From Desulfosporosinus sp. FKB (GTDB lineage Bacteria > Bacillota > Desulfitobacteriia > Desulfitobacteriales > Desulfitobacteriaceae), in assembly GCF_002196705.1 (NCBI RefSeq), contig NZ_NADJ01000035.1, forward strand, positions 270 through 64,269: a stretch of 64,000 nucleotides of DNA, in the 5' to 3' direction. Every line of letters starts with the position of its first letter. Position 1 is the stretch's first letter. The notes beneath the pieces are model-generated. The model ran no database searches, was not told the origin of the DNA, and worked only from the letters and a program-made list of their open reading frames with translations. The position numbers were made by a program, and so were the translations under genes. This document shows, piece after piece, positions 51,769-61,614 of this stretch.

Positions 51769-52809
51769 ATGAAAAAACTTCTTCCAGCGATGCTCGCCGG
51801 AGCCATGCTCTTTTTAGCCGGCTGCGGTGCAGGCTCAACCCCAACGACAAGTTCAAGTTCATCAGGCACCTCAGACAAACAGCCCACGATCGGTGTCGCT
51901 ATCTACAAGTTTGATGACACGTTCATGACTGGTGTCCGGAATGCCATTTCCAATGCTGCTCAAGGGAAAGCCACTGTTGACATCGTAGATAGTCAAAACT
52001 CCCAGCCAACGCAAAATGATAAAGTAGACCTCTTTATAAATAAGAAAGTCAATGCTCTAGCAATAAATCCTGTGGACCTCACCGCTGCCGGGGTTATTAT
52101 CGATAAGGCTAAAGCCGCAAACACACCTGTTGTCTTTTTTAATCGCGAACCTCAGACTAATGATATGAACAAATGGGACAAAGTATATTATGTTGGTGCC
52201 AAAGCCGAAGAATCCGGCATCATGCAAGGACAAATTCTCGTAGATTATTGGAAGGCCCATCCGGAAATGGACAAAAACAAGGACGGAGTGATGGATATTG
52301 TTATGCTCCAGGGTGAACCTGGACACCAAGATGCCATTGCCCGTAGCAAATATTCGGTAAAAGCGATCGAAGATGCCGGAATCAAAGTGAACATACTTGC
52401 TCAGGACACCGCAATGTGGGATCGTTCTAAAGCTCAGGACAAAATGGCTGCTTTCTTAGGTTCTCAAGGAGATAAAATCGAAGCCGTTCTTGCTAATAAC
52501 GATGACATGGCTTTAGGTGCTATTGAAGCATTGAAAGCCAAAGGTTACTTCACAAATAATAAATATATGCCGGTCGTCGGTGTCGATGCAACAGCTCCCG
52601 GCCTGCAGGCACTGAAAGATGGAACTCTTTTAGGAACTGTTTTAAATGATGCCAAGAATCAAGGCGCGGCGACCCTTAACCTGGCAGCTGCCCTCGCTAA
52701 AGGATTGACTCCCAGCAAAGAAAATACAGGATACGATATTACTGACGGCAAATATGTGTGGGTTCCTTACAAAAAAATTACCAAGGCTAATATGGCAGAC
52801 GCCCAATAA
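51769..52809 (+). CDS. mglB: Galactose/glucose-type ABC transporter binding lipoprotein
   Basis: 346 residues. Signal peptide with lipobox FLAGC, Ser/Thr linker, then a periplasmic-binding-protein type 1 fold. The MglB-like calcium loop DKNKDGVMD (about 160-168) and sugar-contact residues NREP, MWDRSKAQDKM, LANNDDMALGA are present. It is extracellular and membrane-tethered. GGGAGG precedes the ATG at 51769; a possible upstream start adds ten residues before the signal peptide and is less likely. First gene of mglBAC. Confidence 0.88.
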   Translation: MKKLLPAMLAGAMLFLAGCGAGSTPTTSSSSSGTSDKQPTIGVAIYKFDDTFMTGVRNAISNAAQGKATVDIVDSQNSQPTQNDKVDLFINKKVNALAINPVDLTAAGVIIDKAKAANTPVVFFNREPQTNDMNKWDKVYYVGAKAEESGIMQGQILVDYWKAHPEMDKNKDGVMDIVMLQGEPGHQDAIARSKYSVKAIEDAGIKVNILAQDTAMWDRSKAQDKMAAFLGSQGDKIEAVLANNDDMALGAIEALKAKGYFTNNKYMPVVGVDATAPGLQALKDGTLLGTVLNDAKNQGAATLNLAAALAKGLTPSKENTGYDITDGKYVWVPYKKITKANMADAQ

Positions 52810-52966
52810 TGCTCTTCTCCGAAAACCATTGGGCTCAATTATTCCATTGTATAAAGCAAGGGGGCAATGTTTCACGATTCCCCCTTGCTTCTTTAGATTT
52901 TCCATCTACAAAACTACGTTATATATCCATATATCTTTGGGAAGGACGGATCACAGGAGGGTAAAA

Positions 52967-54484
52967 ATGCCTGAAAATGAATTCTTACTGCAAATGAAAA
53001 ATATTTCCAAAGAGTTTCCCGGCGTTAAGGCGCTCGACAATGTCACCCTGCAAGTTCGCCCCGGAACGGTACACTCCCTAATGGGTGAAAACGGTGCCGG
53101 AAAATCAACTCTGATGAAATGTTTGTTTGGGATCTATAAGCCGGACGCAGGAGAAATCCTCTTAAACGGAAAAACCATTGAAATTGAAAATTCCAGAGTT
53201 GCTCTCGATCATGGAATCTCGATGATTCATCAAGAACTTCATCCTGTACCCCGCAGAAGTGTGATGGAGAATCTCTGGCTCGGCCGTTTTCCCCTCACCA
53301 AGATAGGACCCCTGAAGTTAATAGATGATAAGCGAATGTACGAAGACTCAATGGCCATATTTAAAGACCTGGAAATGGATTTGGACCCCCACGTGCTTGT
53401 GGGCTCTTTATCCGTCTCCAAAATTCAATCAATTGAGATCGCTAAAGCAGTATCCAATCAAGCAAAAGTGATTGTCATGGATGAACCCACTTCCTCATTA
53501 ACCGGAAATGAGGTAGAACAACTCTTTAAGATTATCCGTTCTTTGAAGAAAAGAGGAGTTTCTATCATCTACATTTCTCATAAAATCGAAGAAATCCTGG
53601 AGATTTCTGATGAAGTAACGATTATGCGTGATGGTCAGCGTATTGGCTCTTGGCCTGCCTCCGAGTTAACGACTAATCTTATTATTTCCAAAATGGTGGG
53701 ACGGGATTTAGCTCAGCGATATCCTGAACGTCATCATGCCCCGGGAGAAACAGTACTGCGTGTTGAAGGCCTAACATCACCCTTTCCCAAAGGATTCAAA
53801 GATGTGTCCTTCGATTTACGTCAAGGAGAAATCTTAGGCATTGGAGGGCTTGTCGGAGCTCAACGCACAGAATTGATCGAAGCCCTATTTGGCTTAAGAA
53901 CGGTCTCTTCCGGAAAGATCTTTGTCAAAGGAAAACACATAAAAATAAAATCACCTATCGATGCCAAAAAACACAAAATTGCCTTACTTACGGAAGAGCG
54001 GCGGTCAACTGGAATTTTCCCCGTTCTTCCAATTGTAGAAAATACAGTGATGGCCAACATGAATCGGTATATCAGTCCCTATTTTTTGCTAAAGCAACAA
54101 GCGATGAGCCAGGACGTCCAGCATAGTATTGACCAGATGCGCATAAAAACTCCCTCTGCGAAGACGCAAATCAAGAACCTCTCAGGAGGAAATCAGCAAA
54201 AAGTATTGATCGCAAGATGGCTCCTAACTGAACCGGAAATTCTCATGCTTGACGAACCGACACGGGGAATTGACGTTGGTGCTAAGTTCGAAATCTATTC
54301 TATTATTACTGAATTAGTCCAACAAGGGAAAAGCATCATCATGATTTCTTCAGAGATGCCTGAACTTATCGGCATGTCAGACAGAATTATGGTCATGTGC
54401 GAAGGCCGAATGTCCGGTATTTTGGAAGGAGAAAACAAAACTGAAGAAGACATCATGCACCTCGCAACAAAGTTTATGGTTTGA
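52967..54484 (+). CDS. mglA: Sugar ABC transporter ATPase with two NBDs
   Basis: 505 residues with two nucleotide-binding domains, as in MglA/RbsA. NBD1: Walker A GENGAGKST, signature LSVSKIQ region (atypical) and Walker B VIVMDEPTSSLTG. NBD2: a degenerate Walker A (GGLVGAQRTE), signature LSGGNQQKV and LMLDEPTRGID. The ATG at 52967 has CAGGAGGG upstream; the frame stays open before it only by chance. It powers uptake with the MglB and MglC proteins. Confidence 0.9.
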   Translation: MPENEFLLQMKNISKEFPGVKALDNVTLQVRPGTVHSLMGENGAGKSTLMKCLFGIYKPDAGEILLNGKTIEIENSRVALDHGISMIHQELHPVPRRSVMENLWLGRFPLTKIGPLKLIDDKRMYEDSMAIFKDLEMDLDPHVLVGSLSVSKIQSIEIAKAVSNQAKVIVMDEPTSSLTGNEVEQLFKIIRSLKKRGVSIIYISHKIEEILEISDEVTIMRDGQRIGSWPASELTTNLIISKMVGRDLAQRYPERHHAPGETVLRVEGLTSPFPKGFKDVSFDLRQGEILGIGGLVGAQRTELIEALFGLRTVSSGKIFVKGKHIKIKSPIDAKKHKIALLTEERRSTGIFPVLPIVENTVMANMNRYISPYFLLKQQAMSQDVQHSIDQMRIKTPSAKTQIKNLSGGNQQKVLIARWLLTEPEILMLDEPTRGIDVGAKFEIYSIITELVQQGKSIIMISSEMPELIGMSDRIMVMCEGRMSGILEGENKTEEDIMHLATKFMV

Positions 54485-54498
54485 CTGGAGGTCTGTAA

Positions 54499-55524
54499 AT
54501 GACGACAAAGGATGTCAGTTCAAAGAAAATTGGTAGTTTCTTTTTTCAGTATGCAATTTATTTTGTCCTTGTGATTCTTATTCTAGGTATTACGGTCATT
54601 GATCCAAGCTTCCTGTCCCTCAGCAGCTTTAGAGATATTTTATTACAGTCCTCCACCCGTGCAATTATTGCTTTAGGTGCGGCTTTTGTTCTAATCACAG
54701 GGGGAGTTGATCTTTCAGCCGGGCGCATGGTGGGATTTGCTGCTGTTTTGTCCGCTTCGATGCTGCAAATCCAAGAATATTCTCACCGCTTTTACCCCGG
54801 GATGCCTAATCTGCCTTTATTAGTACCTGTTTTAATTGCTATCTTTGCCGGACTTCTTGTTGGTATAATTAACGGCGCTATTATTGCATGGTTTAGCGTC
54901 CCTCCCTTCATTGCCACCTTAGGTTCAATGGTTGCTGTGTATGGACTAAACTCCCTTTACTTTGATATGAAACCCAACCAATCCCAGCCCATCGGTGGTT
55001 TAAGACAGGATTTTACCACCAACTTGGGAAGCGGTTATATTGGAACCGGCGTTTACTCGATCCCCTACATTGTTATCATAGCCCTCATCGTTGCCTTAAT
55101 TGTGTGGATCATCTTCAACAAAACTCGTCTTGGCAAAAGCATGTATGCCATAGGCGGAAATATTCAAGCTGCTATTGTTTCCGGCATTAACGTCAAACGA
55201 GTCTTGCTCTATGTTTATGCCATCGCCGGAGCCCTTTATGGCTTGGCTGGAGTCATGGAAGCCGCCAGAACAGGCGGCGCCACGAATAATTACGGAAATA
55301 TGTATGAGTTAGATGCCATTGCTGCCTGTGTTGTGGGCGGAGTATCTACTGCCGGCGGGATAGGTACTGTACCTGGAGTCCTCGTAGGAGTTCTTATTTT
55401 TGGAGTCATCAACTACGGGCTTACCTATATCGGAGTTAGCCCCTACTGGCAGCTCATTATTAAAGGCTTGATCATCATAGCTGCTGTTGCCTTTGACATA
55501 CGAAAGTATCTAACAAAAAAATAA
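54499..55524 (+). CDS. mglC: Sugar ABC transporter permease
   Basis: 341 residues, about nine transmembrane helices, BPD_transp_2 type. The MglC/RbsC signatures ALGAAFVLITGGVDLSAGRMVG and the cytoplasmic loop ATNNYGNMYELDAIAACVVGGVS are present. It is the membrane channel of the galactose-type importer and lies 14 bases after mglA. Confidence 0.9.
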   Translation: MTTKDVSSKKIGSFFFQYAIYFVLVILILGITVIDPSFLSLSSFRDILLQSSTRAIIALGAAFVLITGGVDLSAGRMVGFAAVLSASMLQIQEYSHRFYPGMPNLPLLVPVLIAIFAGLLVGIINGAIIAWFSVPPFIATLGSMVAVYGLNSLYFDMKPNQSQPIGGLRQDFTTNLGSGYIGTGVYSIPYIVIIALIVALIVWIIFNKTRLGKSMYAIGGNIQAAIVSGINVKRVLLYVYAIAGALYGLAGVMEAARTGGATNNYGNMYELDAIAACVVGGVSTAGGIGTVPGVLVGVLIFGVINYGLTYIGVSPYWQLIIKGLIIIAAVAFDIRKYLTKK

Positions 55525-55562
55525 TACTTAAGGTTCTTAGTGACAAGCTGGTTAATTAAGTT

Positions 55563-55747
55563 GGTAAACTCGTTCAGCTAAAGCCGCACATCGGGACTTC
55601 GGTGACGGAAGTGTCCTGTGGACACTTCCGCCGAAAGCGCCTAGCCCATAACAAATGCTACCGCGCTGAAGGATGGACTCTTACCCACCAAAACAAGGTA
55701 TAGAACCACTCCTACTTGTAGAAGTGAGAGTCTTACGATTGGATAAA
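55563..55747 (+). repeat. Structured intergenic repeat, copy R10
   Basis: Near full-length copy. The central hairpin is GGAAGTGTCC/GGACACTTCC, an A-to-G change matched by T-to-C on the other arm. The 5' hairpin is broken (AGCCGCAC). The left boundary reads GTAAACTCG instead of GTGAACTCG. The tail CTTACGATTGGATAAA is intact. It lies between mglC and the ROK-gene terminator. Confidence 0.88.
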
Positions 55748-55762
55748 GAGAGTAAAATTGAT

Positions 55763-55812
55763 AAGAGGCCGTTGCACACGAATTATTAGTCCGTGAAGCA
55801 ATGGCCTCTTGT
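55763..55812. terminator. Bidirectional terminator
   Basis: AAGAGGCCGTTGC and GCAATGGCCTCTT, between mglC/R10 and the convergent gal operon. Confidence 0.75.
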
Positions 55813-55855
55813 GATAATTCCATATTTATTTCCCATCAACATATTAGCTATTAAC

Positions 55856-57094
55856 CTAGTAATTCACAGCATCTCCCAGACCTGTAGGCGTAAACAGTTT
55901 GTATAAGACCAGAGTGAAAGCCCCTATTGGAATCGAGTTGCTCCCTAACTCTGAGATAGCAATCTTCACGGTATTGGCTGGTTTGGTCAAAGCTCTTTTT
56001 TCAAGAGTATCAATCAAAGGATTAAGCAGATAATGTTCCGCTCTGGATACCCCTCCGCTCAGTATGATCAATGCAGGATTTAATAAATTAATAAGATTGG
56101 CAAGCCCAATACCCAAATAACGTCCAGTATCCCCTAACACTTCGGCAGCTACAAGATCACCATATCGGGCCGCCTTGCAGAGCATTTCACCACTAATCTC
56201 ATCTAAATCCCCCTGAACCCACTCTTCCAGAATTGACTCTTTTCCTAAGCGAATGGCTTGCTGAGCTCTTCGAGCCAAGGCAGCACCGCCAACCAAAGTT
56301 TCCAAACAACCATAATTTCCACAGCTGCATTTCGGCCCGTTACTGTCAATAGTGGTATGCCCAATTTCTCCAGCCGTAAAGGAGGAACCCCGATAAAGCT
56401 TATTATCAATAATAATACCCGCTCCAACTCCAGTTCCAATATGCACACAAATAAAATTCTGAATACCCAGGCCCTTGCCGAACCAGCTTTCTCCTAAAGC
56501 TTGAGCCCGCACATCGTTTTCCACTTCTACCGGCAGCTGAAATCGATTTTCCAAGAATGATTTAATCGGGAGATTGCGTAAATTCAGATGAGGGGCAAAC
56601 AAAGAAAGACCCTGCTCAGGATCTACCAATCCGTGCATACCAACCCCGATACCCAAGAATGATTCTTTCTGCCGATGAGTATTGTCCATAACATTCTGCA
56701 CCGCTTTTTCCAGGGTCTGAAGAAACTGTTCGCGAGTTTGATTTGCCGCATACCTGGTTTCAAACTCTTCGATAATATGACCATCAAGGTTTGCTGTCAC
56801 TGCCTTTAAACGTTTTGCTCCAGCGTAAACTCCGATAACATAAAAGGCAGAGGAATTTATCCTAAGCAAAATAGGTTTCCGCCCTCCCGTAGATTCACCT
56901 AGAGTCCCCTCAATAACGAGCTTAGACTCAATTAACTCACTCACGAGATTGGTCACTGTCGGGGGAGTTAACTTTGTCAGCTTGGCAATTCTGGCTCGAG
57001 AGATAGGACCATACTGCCTGACAACATTGAGAATCGTTGATTTATTCAGGGACTTCATTCCTTGAAAACTTCCAACAGGAATTGATTTACTCAC
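55856..57094 (-). CDS. ROK-family transcriptional repressor
   Basis: 412 residues: a winged helix (about 15-75; NKSTILNVVRQYGPISRARIAKLTKLTPPTVTNLVSELI) and a ROK sugar-binding domain with the zinc motif CSCGNYGCLETLVG. It probably senses galactose or a derivative and controls the gal operon, of which it is the last gene, and mglBAC; that is inferred from context. The GTG at 57094 is chosen because GGAGGGGAGG lies directly before it. Confidence 0.88.
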   Translation of the reverse strand: MSKSIPVGSFQGMKSLNKSTILNVVRQYGPISRARIAKLTKLTPPTVTNLVSELIESKLVIEGTLGESTGGRKPILLRINSSAFYVIGVYAGAKRLKAVTANLDGHIIEEFETRYAANQTREQFLQTLEKAVQNVMDNTHRQKESFLGIGVGMHGLVDPEQGLSLFAPHLNLRNLPIKSFLENRFQLPVEVENDVRAQALGESWFGKGLGIQNFICVHIGTGVGAGIIIDNKLYRGSSFTAGEIGHTTIDSNGPKCSCGNYGCLETLVGGAALARRAQQAIRLGKESILEEWVQGDLDEISGEMLCKAARYGDLVAAEVLGDTGRYLGIGLANLINLLNPALIILSGGVSRAEHYLLNPLIDTLEKRALTKPANTVKIAISELGSNSIPIGAFTLVLYKLFTPTGLGDAVNY

Positions 57095-57126
57095 TTTATC
57101 CTCCCCTCCTTTTCTCAATCTGTTTT

Positions 57127-58230
57127 CTAGCGAATGAGGATATCCGGCCGTTCATAGAGTTTTCCGTTTTTTTCAATCTGGAGATAATTCCATGTTCCTG
57201 TATGAGTTAAAAACTCGTTCCCATGGTCAGTAACCAGGAGAGTATCTTCGGACTTCAAACCCTTTAGCGATGGATTCCAGGCAAACGCTTGATCACAATG
57301 TACTACCCCCGGGGACTCTAAGTTTGCTAAAAACTCCCGAGAAGCATATCCCGTCGGCCCGCCTTGATGAAGATAACGCCAATCACCCGCATAACCCCAT
57401 TGTTCATAGGCTTCAATGCCCTGTCGAAATACTTCTCTGATCGGCACTCCCGGCCTCGTAGCCAGATTAAAGGCCAGATCAATTTCCGCTAAGACCTTTC
57501 TTGTCTTCTGCAAGTCCTGCCCAAGAGCTCCAAAATGAACAAAGCGAGTTGCATTAGCGACTAAGCCCCATTTTTCTCCGCAAAGGACGAGCATGGCATA
57601 TCGTTCCAGCTTTTTCTCTGTTGGAAGGGGATGGCGATAGGAAAAAATACGCTGATCGGCAGCCACTAGTAGAACGGGAGTCTGGATACCAAAGCCGGCA
57701 ACTTTGGCAATAAGCGCTGAATAAATTTCAAATTCAGTCATACCCGGCATAATCTCTCGGCAAGTTTCTTCCAGCGCTTTAGCAACTCTCAAGGATAACC
57801 AACGGTAACGATCGATCTCATCCGACTCTAAAACAAAGCTTAGTTCAGCTAGTTCCCTGGCGATATTCCGGCCCTGGATATTAGCCAAAGATTCAGCGGG
57901 AACATCCATACCTATTGCCTTTCCCTGGCACAACTTGCCGATCGTCTCTTCCGTTCCCTCATACCACTCCGAAGTGATCCACTCCCAAGGGAACTCGGCT
58001 AATTCTTCTTCCAGCAAACGAGCGTGCTCCATCTTAGTAGTTATACAATAAACCGTATCTTTAAATATCAGGACATCGGCTGCACCAAGTTCCGTAGAGG
58101 TAACAATGAAGTTTCTTTTCCCATTCGTCAGCCAGGAAAAGCTTCGGCGCTGACGAAGAAGAACTCCATCTAAGTTCATTGCCGACATAAGAGTGCGGAT
58201 TTTTGCCAACTTCCGGGCAACCCTTTTCAT
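57127..58230 (-). CDS. M24-family (Xaa-Pro peptidase-like) protein, degenerate
   Basis: 367 residues with the pita-bread fold of M24 peptidases (creatinase-like N-domain, then a C-domain from about 150). The metal-ligand positions do not look intact: where peptidases have D-x10-D, this has VLCGEKWGLVANATRF, and the later His and Glu ligands are not evident. It is therefore probably not an active peptidase. Its gene overlaps galE by 4 bases and lies before the ROK gene, so it is part of the galactose operon; its role there is unknown. Confidence 0.72.
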   Translation of the reverse strand: MKRVARKLAKIRTLMSAMNLDGVLLRQRRSFSWLTNGKRNFIVTSTELGAADVLIFKDTVYCITTKMEHARLLEEELAEFPWEWITSEWYEGTEETIGKLCQGKAIGMDVPAESLANIQGRNIARELAELSFVLESDEIDRYRWLSLRVAKALEETCREIMPGMTEFEIYSALIAKVAGFGIQTPVLLVAADQRIFSYRHPLPTEKKLERYAMLVLCGEKWGLVANATRFVHFGALGQDLQKTRKVLAEIDLAFNLATRPGVPIREVFRQGIEAYEQWGYAGDWRYLHQGGPTGYASREFLANLESPGVVHCDQAFAWNPSLKGLKSEDTLLVTDHGNEFLTHTGTWNYLQIEKNGKLYERPDILIR

Positions 58231-59213
58231 TTTCCATACCCCTTCGGATGATTTTTATGCCAATTCCAAGCGGTTTGTAAAATATGCTCCAAACTATTGA
58301 ATTGCGGTTTCCACTCCAGCTCTTGTTGAGCCTTTTTTGATGAAGCAATGAGTACGGCAGGGTCTCCTGCCCGCCGCGGTGCGATTTTTAGGGGAATCGG
58401 ATGTCCCGTTACCTCTCGGGCTTTTTCTACGACCTGCTTGACGGAAAAGCCCTCCCCATTGCCTAAATTATAAATAGCGCTTTCGTCAGTTCGTCTGAGC
58501 TTTTGCAGCGCTAACCAGTGAGCATTGGCCAGGTCAGAAACGTGGATATAATCGCGAATACAGGTTCCATCAGCTGTAGGATAATCATCGCCAAAAACAG
58601 CCAGTTGTTCTCGCTGCCCTAGAGCCACCTGTAAAATAATCGGGATCAAATGGCTTTCCGGTTGATGATCTTCCCCAATATGCCCGTTGGGATGAGCGCC
58701 TGCCGCATTAAAATATCTTAAGGCGACAAACTCAACCCCATAGGCTTGGTCACACCATTTCAACATCTTTTCAATAGCTAATTTGGTCTCACCATAGGGA
58801 TTGGTGGGTTCTTTGCGGTCTGTTTCGCGAATAGGGATCGATTCCGGCTCTCCATAGGTGGCTGCAGTAGAAGAAAAGACAATCCTTTTAACTCCATGTT
58901 TAACCATTCCTGCCAAAAGATTTTGAGCAGTAATCACATTATTATCATAATATTTCAGGGGATCTTGAACGCTTTCCCCAACTAAGGAATCAGCCGCAAA
59001 GTGAATTACAGCCTCAACCTTATTCTCGGAAAATACCCGATCAAGGAGTTGCTGATCACGAATGTCCCCTTCATAAAACTTACCGGTCATGACAGCCTCA
59101 CGGTGCCCCTTCTGAAGATTATCAAGGACAATGACCTCTTCACCTTTTGCCAAAAATTCCACAACGGTATGGCTTCCAATATAGCCAGCCCCGCCGGTTA
59201 CTAATATTGACAT
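58227..59213 (-). CDS. galE: UDP-glucose 4-epimerase
   Basis: Interconverts UDP-galactose and UDP-glucose in the Leloir pathway. 328 residues, with NAD-binding GGAGYIGSH at 7-15, catalytic Ser-Thr in SSTAATYG, and YxxxK as YGETK. C-terminal substrate segments (GDDYPTADGTCIRDYIHV) are standard GalE. AAAGGAGG precedes the ATG. Confidence 0.95.
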   Translation of the reverse strand: MSILVTGGAGYIGSHTVVEFLAKGEEVIVLDNLQKGHREAVMTGKFYEGDIRDQQLLDRVFSENKVEAVIHFAADSLVGESVQDPLKYYDNNVITAQNLLAGMVKHGVKRIVFSSTAATYGEPESIPIRETDRKEPTNPYGETKLAIEKMLKWCDQAYGVEFVALRYFNAAGAHPNGHIGEDHQPESHLIPIILQVALGQREQLAVFGDDYPTADGTCIRDYIHVSDLANAHWLALQKLRRTDESAIYNLGNGEGFSVKQVVEKAREVTGHPIPLKIAPRRAGDPAVLIASSKKAQQELEWKPQFNSLEHILQTAWNWHKNHPKGYGK

Positions 59214-59226
59214 CTTTCAACCTCCT

Positions 59227-60387
59227 TTAAAGTTCCCGTGCGCCATCACCGCAATCACAGACATAAAACTCCGGTATCAAACCTGTTCTGGCGCTATAGT
59301 TCTTGGTAACCTGAAATTTGAAATCCTTAACAGCACCCTGATGAACCAAGCTTACAGTGCACCCGCCAAAGCCGGCCCCAGTCATTCTCGTCCCGATACA
59401 CCCCGGAACTTTTCTTGCCTCTTCAAACAGAGCGTCCAATTCCGCTCCCGTCACTTCAAAAAAATCTCGCAGTGATACGTGAGACTGAATCATAAGCTTG
59501 CCGAATTCTGTGAGGTCCCCCATTTGCAGAGCTTGGGCGGAAGCTATCGTTCTAGCATTTTCTCGGACAATATGTTCCAGACGTTTTTTAACTTTGAAAG
59601 ATTCTATTGCTTCCCGAACAGCTTTCCATTGTTCCGTTGTCAGATTTCCTAAGGAACTAAATTCAGGAAGAAGCATTTGAAGTTTCTTAATTCCTTCCTC
59701 ACATTCCAGCCTTCTTTGATTATAGTTCGATTCGGTCAGGCTGCGTTGTTTCTTGGAATTCGTGATCACCAGCTGATAATCTCCTAAGGACAAAGGAACA
59801 TATCGATACTCTAAGGTATCGCATTTTAAGAGAATAGCCTGTCCGGCTTTCCCCATGCCCGAAGCAAACTGATCCATAATGCCGCAATTTACTCCCACGA
59901 ATTGATTCTCGGCACGTTGTGCCAGCTGAGTCAAATCAATTAAAGCACATTCCAAGCCTTCAACAGCTTTTACCGCTATGGCCGTTGCCATTTCAAGGGA
60001 TGCCGAGGAGGATAATCCGGCTCCTTTAGGTATATTCCCTGCAAATAAAATATCGCAGCCGGATAATTTGATCCCCAATTTCTTGAATTCTGCCAAAACA
60101 CCTTTAGGATAGTTTGCCCAGCTATCTTGCCGATTAATAATCTCGTCGGCATTGAATTCGACCTTTTCCGGAAAGCTCGTCGAGGCCAGACGAAACATTC
60201 CATCTTGTCTGTGCCGTACTACCGCCCAAGTACCATAGGCCAAAGCAGCAGGCAAGACATAACCGCCCGTAAAATCCGTGTGTTCTCCGATCAAGTTCAC
60301 TCGGCCCGGTGCAAAGAATATCCGGCAATCATTACCGGCACTGCCAAACTGGTGACTAAAGTTTTGGAGTAAGGTACTTAAGGACAT
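59227..60387 (-). CDS. galK: Galactokinase
   Basis: Phosphorylates alpha-D-galactose at C1. 386 residues of the GHMP family: signature GRVNLIGEHTDFTGGYVLP, ATP-loop PKGAGLSSSASLEMA, and the C-terminal GAGFGGCTVSLV. The start is taken as ATG 60387; an in-frame GTG at 60399 is possible. Either start overlaps the end of galT, so the genes are coupled. Confidence 0.95.
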   Translation of the reverse strand: MSLSTLLQNFSHQFGSAGNDCRIFFAPGRVNLIGEHTDFTGGYVLPAALAYGTWAVVRHRQDGMFRLASTSFPEKVEFNADEIINRQDSWANYPKGVLAEFKKLGIKLSGCDILFAGNIPKGAGLSSSASLEMATAIAVKAVEGLECALIDLTQLAQRAENQFVGVNCGIMDQFASGMGKAGQAILLKCDTLEYRYVPLSLGDYQLVITNSKKQRSLTESNYNQRRLECEEGIKKLQMLLPEFSSLGNLTTEQWKAVREAIESFKVKKRLEHIVRENARTIASAQALQMGDLTEFGKLMIQSHVSLRDFFEVTGAELDALFEEARKVPGCIGTRMTGAGFGGCTVSLVHQGAVKDFKFQVTKNYSARTGLIPEFYVCDCGDGAREL

Positions 60388-61370
60388 TTGCCGGCACACC
60401 CTTCTTTTTGCAGATACGCTTGAAAGACCCTACGCAAATGTTCTGACGTTTCCTCAACAGATTGAGGATTCGCCGGGGCCCAAGCCCCCATTTCTGAAGA
60501 GGCATAATATTTTATTTTTCCTGCATCTCTCAAGGGTGTATAAAACTCAATATGAAAGTGATAAAATTCCCGAGCGGCGGAATCATGTACAGGGCGCTGA
60601 TGAATTACCATCATATAGGGGAATAGGCGATTGAACAATGTATCCATAGCCCCGGTCATATATTTTAGCATCTCGGCCAGACTTCGCTTTTCCCCTCGGG
60701 AAAAATCGCTCAAAGCAGTTTTATGGCTTTTGCTGACAATAAATAAACCGTAGGGATAATCGGTAAAGAAGGGAATATAGGCGAGGAAATGTTCATTTTC
60801 ATAGATAATACGCTTTTTAAAAGCTAATTCAGCGTTATTCAGATCGCAAATCAAACATGATCCCTTCGCAGTATGATACCTGCGGCAGTTTTCCAATTCC
60901 GTTCGAATCTTAAGTGGAATCCATGAATAAGCATAGATCTGTCCATGCGGGTGAGGCATCGTCACACCACATTCTTCACCCCGGTTTTCAAAGATCATAA
61001 TATATTGATGGTTTGCTTCTTGGCTTAAAGCTACGAATCGCTCTGTCCATAAATCAATCAGCTTTTCGATATGTTCCAATGAAAGCTCCGGCAATGTTGT
61101 TGTATGATTAGGCGAATAGAGAATTACCTCACATTTTCCTAAGGCTTTTTCTGTCCGAAACAGGGAAGTCGCCACCGGATCCGGCTCCGGCGGGTCTGCC
61201 ATTAAAGCAGGAAAATCGTTATCATATTTCAAAACATCATAGTGTTCCGGAACTCTACCTGACCCCGGACAAAAGGGACATTCCCCCCTCGGCATGTTCG
61301 GCCTGTTTTGTCTGTTTGACGCTACCATTGTCCAGTCCCCTAACAAGGGATTATAACGCAATTCAGTCAT
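60378..61370 (-). CDS. galT: Galactose-1-phosphate uridylyltransferase
   Basis: Exchanges UDP between glucose-1-P and galactose-1-P. 330 residues; the active-site HPHGQIY carries the nucleophilic His. Zinc ligands CPFC (Cys32/Cys35 region) and a second CLIC (about 178-181) are visible. GGGAG precedes the ATG at 61370. First gene of the gal operon; the upstream bases to 61569 contain AT-rich promoter-like sequence only. Confidence 0.94.
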   Translation of the reverse strand: MTELRYNPLLGDWTMVASNRQNRPNMPRGECPFCPGSGRVPEHYDVLKYDNDFPALMADPPEPDPVATSLFRTEKALGKCEVILYSPNHTTTLPELSLEHIEKLIDLWTERFVALSQEANHQYIMIFENRGEECGVTMPHPHGQIYAYSWIPLKIRTELENCRRYHTAKGSCLICDLNNAELAFKKRIIYENEHFLAYIPFFTDYPYGLFIVSKSHKTALSDFSRGEKRSLAEMLKYMTGAMDTLFNRLFPYMMVIHQRPVHDSAAREFYHFHIEFYTPLRDAGKIKYYASSEMGAWAPANPQSVEETSEHLRRVFQAYLQKEGCAGKCP

Positions 61371-61569
61371 TACCAAACTCCCTTATTCACAAAAACTAAA
61401 ACTATCTTCTGCCAGCCATTTCTTTTATTATAATATATTAAATTAAATTAATTAAGTAATTTGTCCAAAATATAACGCCAAAAGTCAATAAATTAAAAGG
61501 ATACCAGATTAATCCCGTTAATCCGCGAAAACTTTCTTTTACTTCCAGTTATTGCTACGCGATCAAAAA

Positions 61570-61614
61570 ATAAGCGAGAGAGCCTGAGGAAGATACTCCC
61601 CGAAGCTTCTCGCT
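61570..61614 (-). terminator. Terminator of the MazG-like gene
   Basis: On the minus strand AGCGAGA...TCTCGCT with inner pairing and a following TTATTTTTTGA run. Confidence 0.75.

Noticed and set aside
93-55747. Dispersed repeats as a CRISPR array
   Set aside because: The copies are ~160-185 bases, scattered over 55 kb in both orientations and not separated by regular spacers. No cas gene is seen.
55641-55823. Open frame of 60 codons over repeat R10
   Set aside because: Crosses repeat and terminator; no ribosome site.
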